DNA of 64,000 nucleotides from RPQJ01 sp963754535 (GTDB lineage Bacteria > Pseudomonadota > Gammaproteobacteria > Steroidobacterales > Steroidobacteraceae). Under the pieces are notes generated by a model that had not been told where the DNA came from, ran no database searches, and saw only the letters and a list, made by a program, of their open reading frames with translations. Location: positions 73,178-137,177 of the forward strand of contig CAVWGG010000009.1 in the NCBI GenBank assembly GCA_963754535.1, read 5' to 3'. Of the stretch, positions 33,611 through 42,353 are shown one piece after another; the stretch's first letter is position 1; every line of letters starts with the position of its first letter. The translations under genes and the position numbers were made by a program.

Positions 33611-35533
33611 TCAGTTGTAGCGGTTCGTCTTGAACAGGTCGGACGCGGTCTGGAAATACGCGACGCCCAGGTCCTGCAGGGCCACATCGTCCGCGCGCGG
33701 CTTGAAGGTTTTCGCCACCGGGTCGTAGGTCAGGGACTGGTGGGTCTTGCCGAGGCCGAGCACCACGAGCTGGTTGTCGCGCAGGATCGCCACGTCGTGG
33801 TTGTGGCTGAACAGCGCAATGCGCGCGTGATCCGGCCGCTCGTGCAGCGCGTCGATGCCGAAGAACGGCGCCTCGTACTGCATCCCGAGCAGGCCGAGCA
33901 CGGTCGGCGCGATGTCGATCTGCGTCATCAGCGTGTCGACCTGGCGCGGCGCGATGTGCTTCGGCGAGTAGATCATCAAGGGGATTTCGTACGTCTCGAG
34001 CGGAATCTCGGCCTTGCCGTAGACGCGCGCACCGTGATCGGCGACCACGACGAAGATCGTGTCGTCGAACCACGGCTGCCTGGCAGCCTCGCGCAGGAAA
34101 TAGCCGAGCGCATAGTCGGCGTAGCGCACGCCCGCCTGGCGGCCGCCACCCTCGGGCTTGATGCCTTCCTGCTCGAGGCCGGGACGGAACGTGAACGGCT
34201 TGTGGTTCGACGTCGTCATGATGACCGAGAAGAACGGCTTGCCGTCCTTGTACTGCTCGCCGTAGTGCTGGATCGCGCGGTCGAACAGGTCTTCGTCGGC
34301 GACGCCCCAGACGTTCTCGAAGCGGATGTTTTCGATGTCCGTGCGGTCGAGCACCTGGAACCCGTTCCCCGAGAAGAACCTGTTCATGTCGTCGAAGTAG
34401 CCGTAGCCACCGTAGAGGAAGCTGCTCTGGTAGCCGAGGTCGTTCATGACCTTGCCCCAGCTGCCGATGCCCTGGTTGCCCGGCCGGCGCAGGATCGAGA
34501 CGGTCGGGATCGGCGGGAACGACGAGGTAATCGCTTCCAGGCCCCGCACGGTGCGCGTGCCGGAGGCGTAGGTGTTGGCGAACCAGAGCCCCTGCTTCGC
34601 GTAGGAATCGAAGTTCGGCGTCCAGTCCTTTTCCGCGCCATGCAGCTTGCTGAACTCGGCGCCGAACGACTCGCTCGATACGACGACGACGTTGAGCCTG
34701 CCGAGGCCTTCGGGCCGGGCCGCATGCAGCCGGTTGATCTTGCCTTCCGCCAGCTGCGTGAACGGCGCGCCGTCGGCCGCCAGCTGCTTTTCCAGCAGTT
34801 CCAGGTTGTCCGCGGGCTTGGCGCTCGCGTAGTACGCCTCGTAGTCGATGTCGCTGGTGCGCGCTGCGCGGAAGAAGCTGCTGTGGCCGTTCTGCACCAG
34901 CTCGTTTTCGACGCGGTTCGACGACAGCGACAAGGCGTTGGTCATGTAGAAAGTGACGGCGAGGGCCAGCACGAGCGCGTACGGCACGAACGCGACCAGC
35001 CGCTCGCGGAACCGGACGACGTGGTCGAACCCGGGCTTGATCGAGTGGCGCAGGAAGTAGACCGCCAGCGCGGCCAGCGATACCGCGACGCCGAGCACCT
35101 TCATCACCGGGTACGCATCCCAGATATCGATGAACACTTCGGTCGGATACGCGAGGTAGTCGTATGCGACGATGTTGAAGCGGGCGTCGAACTCCTCGAA
35201 GAAGAAGTATTCCGCCGCGGTCAGGTAGATCAATCCTGCGATCGTCGCGGCAGTGGCGCCGTACAGGAGCACGCGGTTGGCGGTCGTCCGGAACCAGCGA
35301 TCCGGCACCAGCAGGATGTAGAGCGCGAACGGCGCGAACAGGTACAGGCTCTCCACCAGGTCGTTGATGAAGCCCGCCGTCAGGATGTACGGCAGCCGGG
35401 AGGCCCCGACATCGGCCTCGATGCCGAACTTGGCCCAGAGGAAGGTCCGGCTGAGCAGGCCGAGCGCCAGGTAGACCCCCACGATGGTGAGCCACGGCGA
35501 AAAGCGAGCGAGGGCCTTGCGGATCGATGGCAT
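33611..35533 (-). CDS. LTA synthase-like alkaline-phosphatase-superfamily membrane sulfatase
   Basis: A 640-residue protein. Five N-terminal transmembrane helices (first ~215 residues) precede a periplasmic sulfatase/phosphoglycerol-transferase domain. Metal and catalytic motifs are VVVVSSESFGAEF, the likely catalytic Thr in YASGTRTVRGLEA, VIMTTSNHKPF, VVVADHGARVYG and the C-terminal LFSHNHDVAI. In Gram-negatives such proteins transfer phosphoglycerol or phosphoethanolamine to envelope glycans or glucans. The exact acceptor is unknown. It is transcribed alone on the minus strand. Confidence 0.9.
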   Translation of the reverse strand: MPSIRKALARFSPWLTIVGVYLALGLLSRTFLWAKFGIEADVGASRLPYILTAGFINDLVESLYLFAPFALYILLVPDRWFRTTANRVLLYGATAATIAGLIYLTAAEYFFFEEFDARFNIVAYDYLAYPTEVFIDIWDAYPVMKVLGVAVSLAALAVYFLRHSIKPGFDHVVRFRERLVAFVPYALVLALAVTFYMTNALSLSSNRVENELVQNGHSSFFRAARTSDIDYEAYYASAKPADNLELLEKQLAADGAPFTQLAEGKINRLHAARPEGLGRLNVVVVSSESFGAEFSKLHGAEKDWTPNFDSYAKQGLWFANTYASGTRTVRGLEAITSSFPPIPTVSILRRPGNQGIGSWGKVMNDLGYQSSFLYGGYGYFDDMNRFFSGNGFQVLDRTDIENIRFENVWGVADEDLFDRAIQHYGEQYKDGKPFFSVIMTTSNHKPFTFRPGLEQEGIKPEGGGRQAGVRYADYALGYFLREAARQPWFDDTIFVVVADHGARVYGKAEIPLETYEIPLMIYSPKHIAPRQVDTLMTQIDIAPTVLGLLGMQYEAPFFGIDALHERPDHARIALFSHNHDVAILRDNQLVVLGLGKTHQSLTYDPVAKTFKPRADDVALQDLGVAYFQTASDLFKTNRYN

Positions 35534-35800
35534 CTAGCTGAAATCCTTGAAGAAATTCGGTCAGCCGCACCGCCCCGTGGCAGGTGGGTCAAGGATTAGA
35601 CGTCCTATCGGCCCTGAATCAATCGCAGGCTGGCAGCAGGGTAGGCATGGCGCAGGTCCTGCGTCTTTGACTTAACGCTACTCGCACGCGTGACGGGAGT
35701 CACTCATTGGCGCGTGCGTCGTGTCGCGATGCGCCGGGAGCGTTAGCGTTCGCGGCGTGTCCAACCAGGACTCGATCGCTGACGAGCCGAGGAGGTTTTG

Positions 35801-36406
35801 ATGCCATCGTTCACAGCATTGGCGCAACGCGCGGGGATCGCGCTGCTCCTGGCCCTGCCGTGCGCTGCGCTCGCGACGCCGCCCGCCTGGGCGCCTGCGC
35901 ACGGGTGGCGCAAGAAGAACGATCCGGCCTATGCCGGCTACAGCGGCCGCGACTGGAACTACGACTATGGCGTGCGCGCCGGCTCGTGTGATCGCGGGCA
36001 GATCGGCCAGGTGCTCGGGGGTATCGTCGGTGGAGTGGCAGGCGGTGCGATCGGCGGCGAGGTCGCCAAGGGCAGCACCGAGCGCAACGTGGCCATCGTG
36101 GTCGGTACGGTCGTCGGCGCGGCCATCGGCTCCGAGATCGGGCGGCGCATGGACAAGACCGATCGCTCCTGTGTCGGCCACGCCCTCGAACTCGCGGACT
36201 ATGGCCAGAGCGTCAAGTGGACCAATCCCAACACGCGCGTGACCTACCAGCTGACCCCGCTCGACGCGCAGCATGGCGATGACGGGTGCCGCCAGTTCCG
36301 GCTCATCGCCCACGGCTCCTTCGGCCTGAGCGAAGGCCGCACGGTCGCCTGCACCGACGGCCGCGGCGTCTGGCAGCTGGAGGACGACCGTATCACCCGC
36401 CGCTGA
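35801..36406 (+). CDS. glycine-zipper outer-membrane-type protein
   Basis: A 201-residue exported protein. A signal peptide (GIALLLALPCAALA) precedes WAPAHGWRKKNDPAYAGYSG. A glycine-zipper 2TM segment with a G-x3-G pattern follows (IGQVLGGIVGGVAGGAIGGE and AIVVGTVVGAAIGSEIGRRM), then a small C-terminal domain with VTYQLTPL and CRQFRLIAHG, as in 17-kDa surface antigen-like (RT0821-type) proteins. The start at 35801 has GGAGG five bases upstream. Envelope integrity is a plausible role. Confidence 0.87.
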   Translation: MPSFTALAQRAGIALLLALPCAALATPPAWAPAHGWRKKNDPAYAGYSGRDWNYDYGVRAGSCDRGQIGQVLGGIVGGVAGGAIGGEVAKGSTERNVAIVVGTVVGAAIGSEIGRRMDKTDRSCVGHALELADYGQSVKWTNPNTRVTYQLTPLDAQHGDDGCRQFRLIAHGSFGLSEGRTVACTDGRGVWQLEDDRITRR

Positions 36407-36437
36407 AGGCCAGGCGTCGGGTCGTTGATGCCCTACC

Positions 36438-36459
36438 GGGCGCATGCTAGCGTGCGCCC
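36438..36459. promoter_or_regulatory. GC-rich palindrome before the LacI-type gene
   Basis: GGGCGCATGC and GCGTGCGCCC, one mismatch, surround TA, 17 bases before the LacI-type ATG. It could be an autoregulatory operator, or a terminator of the preceding gene without a T-tract. Confidence 0.4.
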
Positions 36460-36475
36460 GCTTCCTGGGGGATCG

Positions 36476-37510
36476 ATGAAGAGCACCCGGCCGACATCAC
36501 GCGACATCGCCCGCCTCGCGGAAGTTTCCCAGGCTACGGTGTCGCGCGCGCTGCGCAACAGCCCGCTGGTGCGACAGGAGACCCGTGAGCGCATCGCATC
36601 GATCGCGCAGCAGCTCAGCTATCGCACGGATCGCCGCGCGGCGGGACTGCGCACTCGCCGCTCGAACACGCTGGCCTTGCTGCTGTTCGAAGAGTCGTCC
36701 GAGGACGGACAGATCAACCCGTTTTTCCTGTCGATGCTAGGTCACATCACGCGCGCGACGGCCCGGCGGAGCCTCGACCTGCTCGTGTCCTTCCAGCAAT
36801 TGAGCGACGACTGGCACACTGAATACCAGCTCAGCAATCGCGCCGACGGCCTGATCCTGCTGGGCTACGGCGACTACATCTCCTCGATGCCGCGGCTGCA
36901 GAAGCTGGCCGACGCGGGCGCGAATTTCGTCATCTGGGGGCCGGACGTGGACGGCACGCCCGGCCGCTACGTGCGCACCGACAACACGGCTGGCGGACTG
37001 CAGGCGACACGCCACCTGCTGCGCCTCGGGCGCAAGCGCATCGCGTACCTCGGCAGTTCATCCGATCGCTGGCCCGAGTTCCAGGCTCGCTTCAGCGGCT
37101 ACGAACGGGCGCTGCGCGAGGCAGGCATCGAGCCCGATTCGCGCCTTTCGGTGGAAGCGCAGTCGAGCGAGCAGGCGGGGTACGAAGCGGCGTCGGCCCT
37201 GCTCGAGTCGGGCGCGCCCTTCGATGCGATCTTCGCCGCGAGCGACCTCATCGCAATGGGCGCGATCGGTGCACTGCGCGACCGGAGCCGGTCGGTGCCG
37301 GGCGACGTGGCCGTGGTGGGTTTCGACGATATCGCCGCGGCGGCGCACTACATTCCGCCGTTGACGACCGTGCAGCAGGACACGCATCGCGCGGCCGAAA
37401 TGCTCGTCGACAACCTGCTGAAAATGACCTCGGGCGAGCCCGTCGATTCCGCGCTGATCGAGCCGAAGCTCGTGGTCCGCGGTTCCTGCGGCGGTTCAGC
37501 CAGCGCGTAG
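36476..37510 (+). CDS. LacI-family transcriptional regulator
   Basis: A 344-residue regulator. The N-terminal LacI helix-turn-helix is RDIARLAEVSQATVSRALRN, with hinge-region YRTDRRAAGLRTRRSNTLAL. The sugar-binding domain has FVIWGPDVDG, RKRIAYLGSSSDRWPEFQ, AIFAASDLIAMGAI and DVAVVGFDDIAAAAHY. Start 36476 gives the normal LacI N-terminus. Its 3' end overlaps that of the convergent eda gene by 15 bases. It probably senses a sugar or sugar phosphate of the adjacent catabolic island (inference). Confidence 0.9.
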   Translation: MKSTRPTSRDIARLAEVSQATVSRALRNSPLVRQETRERIASIAQQLSYRTDRRAAGLRTRRSNTLALLLFEESSEDGQINPFFLSMLGHITRATARRSLDLLVSFQQLSDDWHTEYQLSNRADGLILLGYGDYISSMPRLQKLADAGANFVIWGPDVDGTPGRYVRTDNTAGGLQATRHLLRLGRKRIAYLGSSSDRWPEFQARFSGYERALREAGIEPDSRLSVEAQSSEQAGYEAASALLESGAPFDAIFAASDLIAMGAIGALRDRSRSVPGDVAVVGFDDIAAAAHYIPPLTTVQQDTHRAAEMLVDNLLKMTSGEPVDSALIEPKLVVRGSCGGSASA

Positions 37511-38134
37511 TCTCGGCGCGAGTTTCACAGCCTCGCTCGCCGCGTTGCGGATTGCGGCCCAGTCACCGGCTGCCAGCCATGCCTTCGTCACGATCGACGA
37601 CATGCCGACACAGAGCACGTTCGGCAGCGCCAGGTAGTCAGGCGCATTCGCGAGCGTGATGCCGCCGGTCGGGCAGAAGGCGACGTTGGGCAATGGCGCG
37701 GCCAGCGCCTTGAGCATCGCTGCACCACCGGACTGCGCGGCCGGGAAGAACTTGAGTGTGTCGATGCCGGCATCGAGCGCGGCCATGATTTCCGTCGGCG
37801 TCGTCGCGCCCGGCAACAGCGGAATGCCGTGATCCTTCGCCGCATCGACGAGGTAAGGCGAACACCCGGGAGACACGACGAACTGGCTGCCGGCAGCGGC
37901 TGCGGCAGCGAACTGGGCAGCGTTGATGACGGTGCCCGCACCGATCACCGCGTTCGGAACAGCCGCACGCATCGCGCGAATGCCGTCGAGCGCGGCCGGC
38001 GTGCGCAGCGTCACTTCGAGCACCGTGAGACCGCCGGCGACGAGTGCCTCGGCCAGGGGCACGGCATGCGCAACATCGTCGATCGTCAGGACCGGAATCA
38101 CCGGAGCTCGCTGCAGCAACTTACGCAAGGACAT
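37496..38134 (-). CDS. eda: KDPG/KHG aldolase
   Basis: A 212-residue Entner-Doudoroff aldolase that splits 2-keto-3-deoxy-6-phosphogluconate into pyruvate and glyceraldehyde 3-phosphate. Motifs are VLTIDDVAHAVPLAEALVAG, the catalytic Glu in LEVTLRT, GAGTVINAAQFAAAAAAGSQ, VSPGCSPYLV and the Schiff-base Lys in TLKFFPAAQSGG. It lies 12 bases downstream of edd, forming an edd-eda unit. Its 3' end overlaps the convergent LacI-type gene by 15 bases. Confidence 0.95.
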   Translation of the reverse strand: MSLRKLLQRAPVIPVLTIDDVAHAVPLAEALVAGGLTVLEVTLRTPAALDGIRAMRAAVPNAVIGAGTVINAAQFAAAAAAGSQFVVSPGCSPYLVDAAKDHGIPLLPGATTPTEIMAALDAGIDTLKFFPAAQSGGAAMLKALAAPLPNVAFCPTGGITLANAPDYLALPNVLCVGMSSIVTKAWLAAGDWAAIRNAASEAVKLAPRLRAG

Positions 38135-38146
38135 CGTTCCCTCAGT

Positions 38147-39985
38147 TCAGAGACGCTGCGCGATGCAGCACAGCGCGCCGCTTTCGGCGTCGCCAACCAG
38201 GCGACGGAAACCGGCGAAAAGCTCTCGCCCCGTGCCGACGCGTGAATCGTACGTGACTTTGGCGGGAGGGCGTTCGAGCCAGCGCGCGTCGGTTCCCAGC
38301 AATTCGAGCGTCCCTGCGTGCGCGTCGAAGCGGATCACGTCGCCGGTCCGTACGCGAGCGAGCGGTCCGCCTGCGTCCGCTTCGGGAGTGAGGTGAATGG
38401 CCGCGGGCACCGGGCCCGAGGCACCCGACATGCGGCCGTCGGTGATCAGTGCGACCTTGAACCCGCGGCCCAGCAGCGAAGTGAGCGCCGGCGTCATCTG
38501 GTGCAGCTCGGGCATGCCGTTTGCCCGCGGCCCCTGGAAGCGAACGACGGCCACGAAATCGCGCGCGAGCTTGCCTGCCTTGAAGGCCGCCAGCAGTTCG
38601 GACTGGTCCTCGAACACGATCGCGGGCGCCTCGATCACGAAATGCTCGGGCTGCAGCGCCGACGTCTTGACCACGGCCCGACCGAGGTTGCCGCGCATCA
38701 ACCGCAGGCCGCCGTCTGCGCTGAACGGACGCGCGACGGGACGGACGATGTTTTCGTCGCCGCTGACCTCCGGCGCAGGGCGCCAGCGCAGCACGCCCCC
38801 GTCGAGCCAGGGCTCCTGCGTATAGGCTGCGAGGCCGGTGCCGACGATGGTTTCAACGTCCCCGTGCAGCAGCCCGGCGGCAAGCAATTCACGGATGACG
38901 AACCCCGTGCCGCCAGCCGCCTGGAACTGGTTCACGTCCGCCTTGCCGTTGGGGTAGACGCGCGCCAGCAGCGGCGCCACGTGCGACAGCGCGTCGAAAT
39001 CGTTCCAGTCGATGCGGATGCCAGCCGCCGCGGCGATCGCCACGAGGTGAATCGTGTGATTGGTCGAGCCGCCGGTGGCCAGCAGCGCGACGATCGCGTT
39101 GACGATGGCACGCTCGTCGACGATGCGGCCGAGCGGTCGATGCTCGGTTCCCAGCGCGGTGATCGACGCAGCGCGCCGCGTCGCGGCGACGGTGAGCGCA
39201 TCGCGCAGTGGCGTGCCGGGATTGACGAACGCGGCGCCCGGCATGTGCAACCCCATGACTTCCATCAGGAACTGGTTGCTGTTCGCGGTGCCGTAGAAGG
39301 TGCAGGTGCCGGCCGAGTGGTAGCTCTGCATTTCGGCTTCGAGCAGCGCGTCGCGGCCGACCTTCCCCTCCGCGTACTCGCGCCGGATCCGCGCCTTGTC
39401 GGCGTTCGGCAAGCCTGACGGCATCGGGCCCGCGGGCACGAACACGGTCGGCAGGTGCCCGAACGCCAGGGCGCCGATCAGCAGGCCGGGCACGATCTTG
39501 TCGCACACGCCGAGACAGAGCACGGCATCGAACGCGTCGTGCGCTAGCGCGACGCCGGTCGACATGGCGATCACGTCGCGACTGAATAGAGACAGCTCCA
39601 TGCCGGGCTGGCCCTGCGTCACCCCGTCGCACATCGCCGGCACGCCGCCGGCGAACTGCGCCACCGCACCCGCCTCACGCGCGGCGCGCTTGATCAGGGC
39701 GGGATAGCGTTCGAGCGGCTGGTGCGCCGAGAGCATGTCGTTGTACGCGGAGACGATCGCGAGGTTCGGCCACGCCAGCGCCTTGAGGCCTTCCTTGTCG
39801 CCGGGCCCCGATGCCGCGAAGGCGTGCGCGAGGTTCGTGCAGCCGAGCCGCGAGCGCGAGACGCCCGTGCCGCTGGCCGCGTCGATGCGCGCCAGGTACG
39901 CCTCGCGCGACTCGCGACTGCGCTCTGCGATGCGCTCGGTCACGGCGGCGAGGACGGGATTCAGCGTCGGCGAGGAGTCGACCAT
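38147..39985 (-). CDS. edd: 6-phosphogluconate dehydratase
   Basis: A 612-residue IlvD/Edd-family iron-sulfur dehydratase converting 6-phosphogluconate to KDPG. Motifs are SAYNDMLSAHQPLERYP, the cluster cysteine in CLGVCDKIVPGLLIGAL, GTCTFYGTANSNQFLMEVMG, ATGGSTNHTIHLVA and the C-terminal TDGRMSGASGPVPAAIHLTP. Length is normal for Edd. It is divergent from zwf across 188 bases containing two HexR-like operators. The upstream one, at 40041-40055, is 56 bases from the edd start. Confidence 0.96.
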   Translation of the reverse strand: MVDSSPTLNPVLAAVTERIAERSRESREAYLARIDAASGTGVSRSRLGCTNLAHAFAASGPGDKEGLKALAWPNLAIVSAYNDMLSAHQPLERYPALIKRAAREAGAVAQFAGGVPAMCDGVTQGQPGMELSLFSRDVIAMSTGVALAHDAFDAVLCLGVCDKIVPGLLIGALAFGHLPTVFVPAGPMPSGLPNADKARIRREYAEGKVGRDALLEAEMQSYHSAGTCTFYGTANSNQFLMEVMGLHMPGAAFVNPGTPLRDALTVAATRRAASITALGTEHRPLGRIVDERAIVNAIVALLATGGSTNHTIHLVAIAAAAGIRIDWNDFDALSHVAPLLARVYPNGKADVNQFQAAGGTGFVIRELLAAGLLHGDVETIVGTGLAAYTQEPWLDGGVLRWRPAPEVSGDENIVRPVARPFSADGGLRLMRGNLGRAVVKTSALQPEHFVIEAPAIVFEDQSELLAAFKAGKLARDFVAVVRFQGPRANGMPELHQMTPALTSLLGRGFKVALITDGRMSGASGPVPAAIHLTPEADAGGPLARVRTGDVIRFDAHAGTLELLGTDARWLERPPAKVTYDSRVGTGRELFAGFRRLVGDAESGALCCIAQRL

Positions 39986-40040
39986 GGTCGGGTACTACCG
40001 TCGGCAGGGGGCCGATTTGAACGGAATGCTACACGAATCA

Positions 40041-40055
40041 CGTAGCGCAACTACA
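40041..40055. promoter_or_regulatory. HexR-like operator, edd-proximal
   Basis: CGTAGCGCAACTACA has the same GTAG-N5-CTAC framework and 15-base length as the zwf-proximal site. Only the first base and the spacer differ. HexR is known to bind TGTAATTAAATTACA-type sites upstream of edd and zwf in gammaproteobacteria, and a hexR gene lies in the divergent operon. Confidence 0.65.
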
Positions 40056-40147
40056 TATCTGCAATGAATACGTATTCTTTTACCGCTTTATCAATAACTT
40101 AGATTTAACGTGCAGACGAACGATTGGACGGGTAGGATTCACAAAAA

Positions 40148-40162
40148 TGTAGTTTTACTACA
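40148..40162. promoter_or_regulatory. HexR operator, zwf-proximal
   Basis: TGTAGTTTTACTACA has perfectly complementary TGTAGT and ACTACA ends and lies 11 bases before the zwf ATG. It matches the known HexR-box form closely. Position near the start codon suits repression of zwf-pgl-hexR relieved by KDPG. Confidence 0.85.
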
Positions 40163-40173
40163 AAAGGAAACCG

Positions 40174-41667
40174 ATGATCGACGCCCCCAGCGTGACGCCC
40201 GGATCGCCCCAGGTCCTGCCCGACTTCGACCTCGTCCTGTTCGGGGGAACTGGCGACCTTGCGATGCGCAAGCTCCTGCCCGGCCTCTACCGGCGGCACG
40301 TTTCGGGAGACATGGCGCCCGGTGCCCGCATCATCGGCATTGCACGCACGGCGATGACGCGCGAGGAATTCGCCGCCCAGGCCGAACAGTCGTGCCGGAA
40401 ACGCGTCGGCGACGAATTCGATCATGCCAGCTGGAAGGATTTCGCGGCCCGCCTGAGCTACCTGCGCGTCGATGCCACCGCGCACGCGGACTACGAGGCG
40501 TTGGCCACGGCGCTCGCTCCTCGCGCCTCCGTTGTCCGCGTTTTCTTTCTCTCCACCGCACCCGGCCTGTTCGAAGTCGTCTGCAGCGAACTGAAAAACG
40601 CGGGGGTCGTCACGGCTACGTCCCGGATCGTGCTCGAGAAGCCGCTCGGATCCGACACCGAGTCCGCCAACCGGATCAACGAAGTGGTGGCTGCGAGCTT
40701 CCAGGAACACCAGATCTTCCGCATCGACCATTACCTCGGCAAGGAGACGGTGCAGAACCTGATTGCGCTGCGATTCGGCAACGCGCTGTTCGAGCCGCTC
40801 TGGCGCCGGGATCGCATCCGGCACGTGCAGATCACGGTGGCCGAGCAACTCGGCGTCGGGACGCGCGCCGATTTCTACGACCGCACCGGCGCTCTCCGCG
40901 ACATGGTGCAGAACCACCTGCTGCAGCTGCTCTGCATCATCGCCATGGAACCTCCGGTCTCGGCCACGCCCGACGCCGTTCGTGACGAGAAACTGAAGGT
41001 GCTGCGTGCGCTGAGGCCGATGACCGGGACTGATGCGATGCGCAACACCGTGCGCGGCCAGTACCGCACGGGCGTCATCGGCACCCAGAACGTGCCGGGA
41101 TACCTCGACGAGAAGGGCGTCGCGACCGACAGTGCGACCGAGTCATTCGTGGCGATGCGCGTGGACATCGACAGCTGGCGCTGGGCCGGCGTGCCGTTCT
41201 ACCTGCGCACGGGCAAGCGCCTGCCGGATGCCCTCGCGGAAATCGTGGTCACGTTCGAGCAGGTGCCGCATTCGATCTTCGACGGACTGGCTTCGACACA
41301 GCCCCCCAATCGCCTGGTGATCCGGCTGCAGCCCGAAGAGCACATCACGCTGCGTATCCTGGCGAAGCGCCCGGGCGAGGCGATGCGCCTGAAGCCGGTC
41401 GATCTCGGGCTCGACCTCACCGATTCGTTCAAGTCGCGCCGTCTCGATGCCTACGAACGACTGCTGGGTGACGCGATCCAGGGCAACCTCACGCTCTTCA
41501 TGCGTCGCGACGAAGTCGACGCGGCCTGGCGCTGGATCGATCCGATCCGCGCCGCCTGGGACGCCGACCTCGACGGCCCGCGCCCCTACGCCGCGGGCAC
41601 CTGGGGACCGGCGGCGGCAGCCTCGCTGATCGCGCGCGACGGCTTCGAGTGGCACGAGGAAATCTGA
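40174..41667 (+). CDS. zwf: glucose-6-phosphate 1-dehydrogenase
   Basis: A 497-residue enzyme that oxidises glucose 6-phosphate to 6-phosphogluconolactone with NADP or NAD. The coenzyme fold shows LVLFGGTGDLAMRKLLPGLY, and the substrate motif FRIDHYLGKETVQNL lies near residues 182-196 with catalytic Lys. Further conserved stretches are FEPLWRRDRIRHVQI, GALRDMVQNHLLQLL and FYLRTGKRL. AAAGGAAACC precedes the ATG and a HexR box sits just upstream. First gene of a zwf-pgl-hexR operon. Confidence 0.97.
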   Translation: MIDAPSVTPGSPQVLPDFDLVLFGGTGDLAMRKLLPGLYRRHVSGDMAPGARIIGIARTAMTREEFAAQAEQSCRKRVGDEFDHASWKDFAARLSYLRVDATAHADYEALATALAPRASVVRVFFLSTAPGLFEVVCSELKNAGVVTATSRIVLEKPLGSDTESANRINEVVAASFQEHQIFRIDHYLGKETVQNLIALRFGNALFEPLWRRDRIRHVQITVAEQLGVGTRADFYDRTGALRDMVQNHLLQLLCIIAMEPPVSATPDAVRDEKLKVLRALRPMTGTDAMRNTVRGQYRTGVIGTQNVPGYLDEKGVATDSATESFVAMRVDIDSWRWAGVPFYLRTGKRLPDALAEIVVTFEQVPHSIFDGLASTQPPNRLVIRLQPEEHITLRILAKRPGEAMRLKPVDLGLDLTDSFKSRRLDAYERLLGDAIQGNLTLFMRRDEVDAAWRWIDPIRAAWDADLDGPRPYAAGTWGPAAAASLIARDGFEWHEEI

Positions 41668-41669
41668 CG

Positions 41670-42353
41670 GTGGCCCATCACGCCTTCTCGAGCGGCGCGT
41701 CACTCGCGCGCAATCTCGCCAACGACGTCGCCGCTGCACTCACGCGCCGGCTTGCCGCGCACGGTGCGGCGGGCCTGGTCGTGTCGGGCGGTCGCACGCC
41801 TGCAGCCTTCCTCCGCGAACTAGCAACGCGCGACCTCGACTGGTCGAACGTGTGCGTGACGCTCGCCGACGAGCGCTGCGTGCCGGCGGACGATCCCGCC
41901 AGCAATCTGCGCTTCGTGCGTGACGCCTTTGCGAACACTCCGGCGGCAGCCGCGGCACTGATCGAAATCGATGCAACCACGACCGACGCCGCTGCGCGCT
42001 GGAACGCCGCGCTCGCGGGATTCCCGCGACCGTTTGCCGCAGTCATTCTCGGCATGGGTGACGACGGGCACTTCGCCTCGCTGTTTCCCGATATGCCACG
42101 GCTCGCAGCGGCGCTGGATCTTTCGACCACGACGGACGTCGTCGAAGGCGTCGCCCCGACGGAGCCCAAAGCCAGGCTCAGCCTCACGCTGCCGACCATG
42201 CTCGATACGGACTTGCTGGTCCTGCACGTCACCGGCGACTCCAAGCTCGCAACGCTGCGGCGCGCGTCCTGCCCCGGCAGCGCACTCGAGATGCCGGTGC
42301 GAGCCCTGCTGGAGCAGCGCCGGGTTCCGTTGGAGATCTACCATGCCCCCTGA
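41670..42353 (+). CDS. pgl: 6-phosphogluconolactonase
   Basis: A 227-residue DevB-type lactonase that hydrolyses 6-phosphogluconolactone. Motifs are LVVSGGRTPAAFLREL, TLADERCVPADDPASN and ILGMGDDGHFASLFPD. The start is taken as a GTG at 41670, two bases after the zwf stop and nine after a GAGGAA sequence. An in-frame GTG seven codons upstream would overlap zwf. The 3' end overlaps hexR. Confidence 0.94.
   Translation: MAHHAFSSGASLARNLANDVAAALTRRLAAHGAAGLVVSGGRTPAAFLRELATRDLDWSNVCVTLADERCVPADDPASNLRFVRDAFANTPAAAAALIEIDATTTDAAARWNAALAGFPRPFAAVILGMGDDGHFASLFPDMPRLAAALDLSTTTDVVEGVAPTEPKARLSLTLPTMLDTDLLVLHVTGDSKLATLRRASCPGSALEMPVRALLEQRRVPLEIYHAP

Noticed and set aside
33740..35599. A 619-residue plus-strand open frame opposite the sulfatase gene
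   Set aside because: It has no signal, membrane or family motif, while the minus-strand frame is a complete LTA-synthase-like protein.
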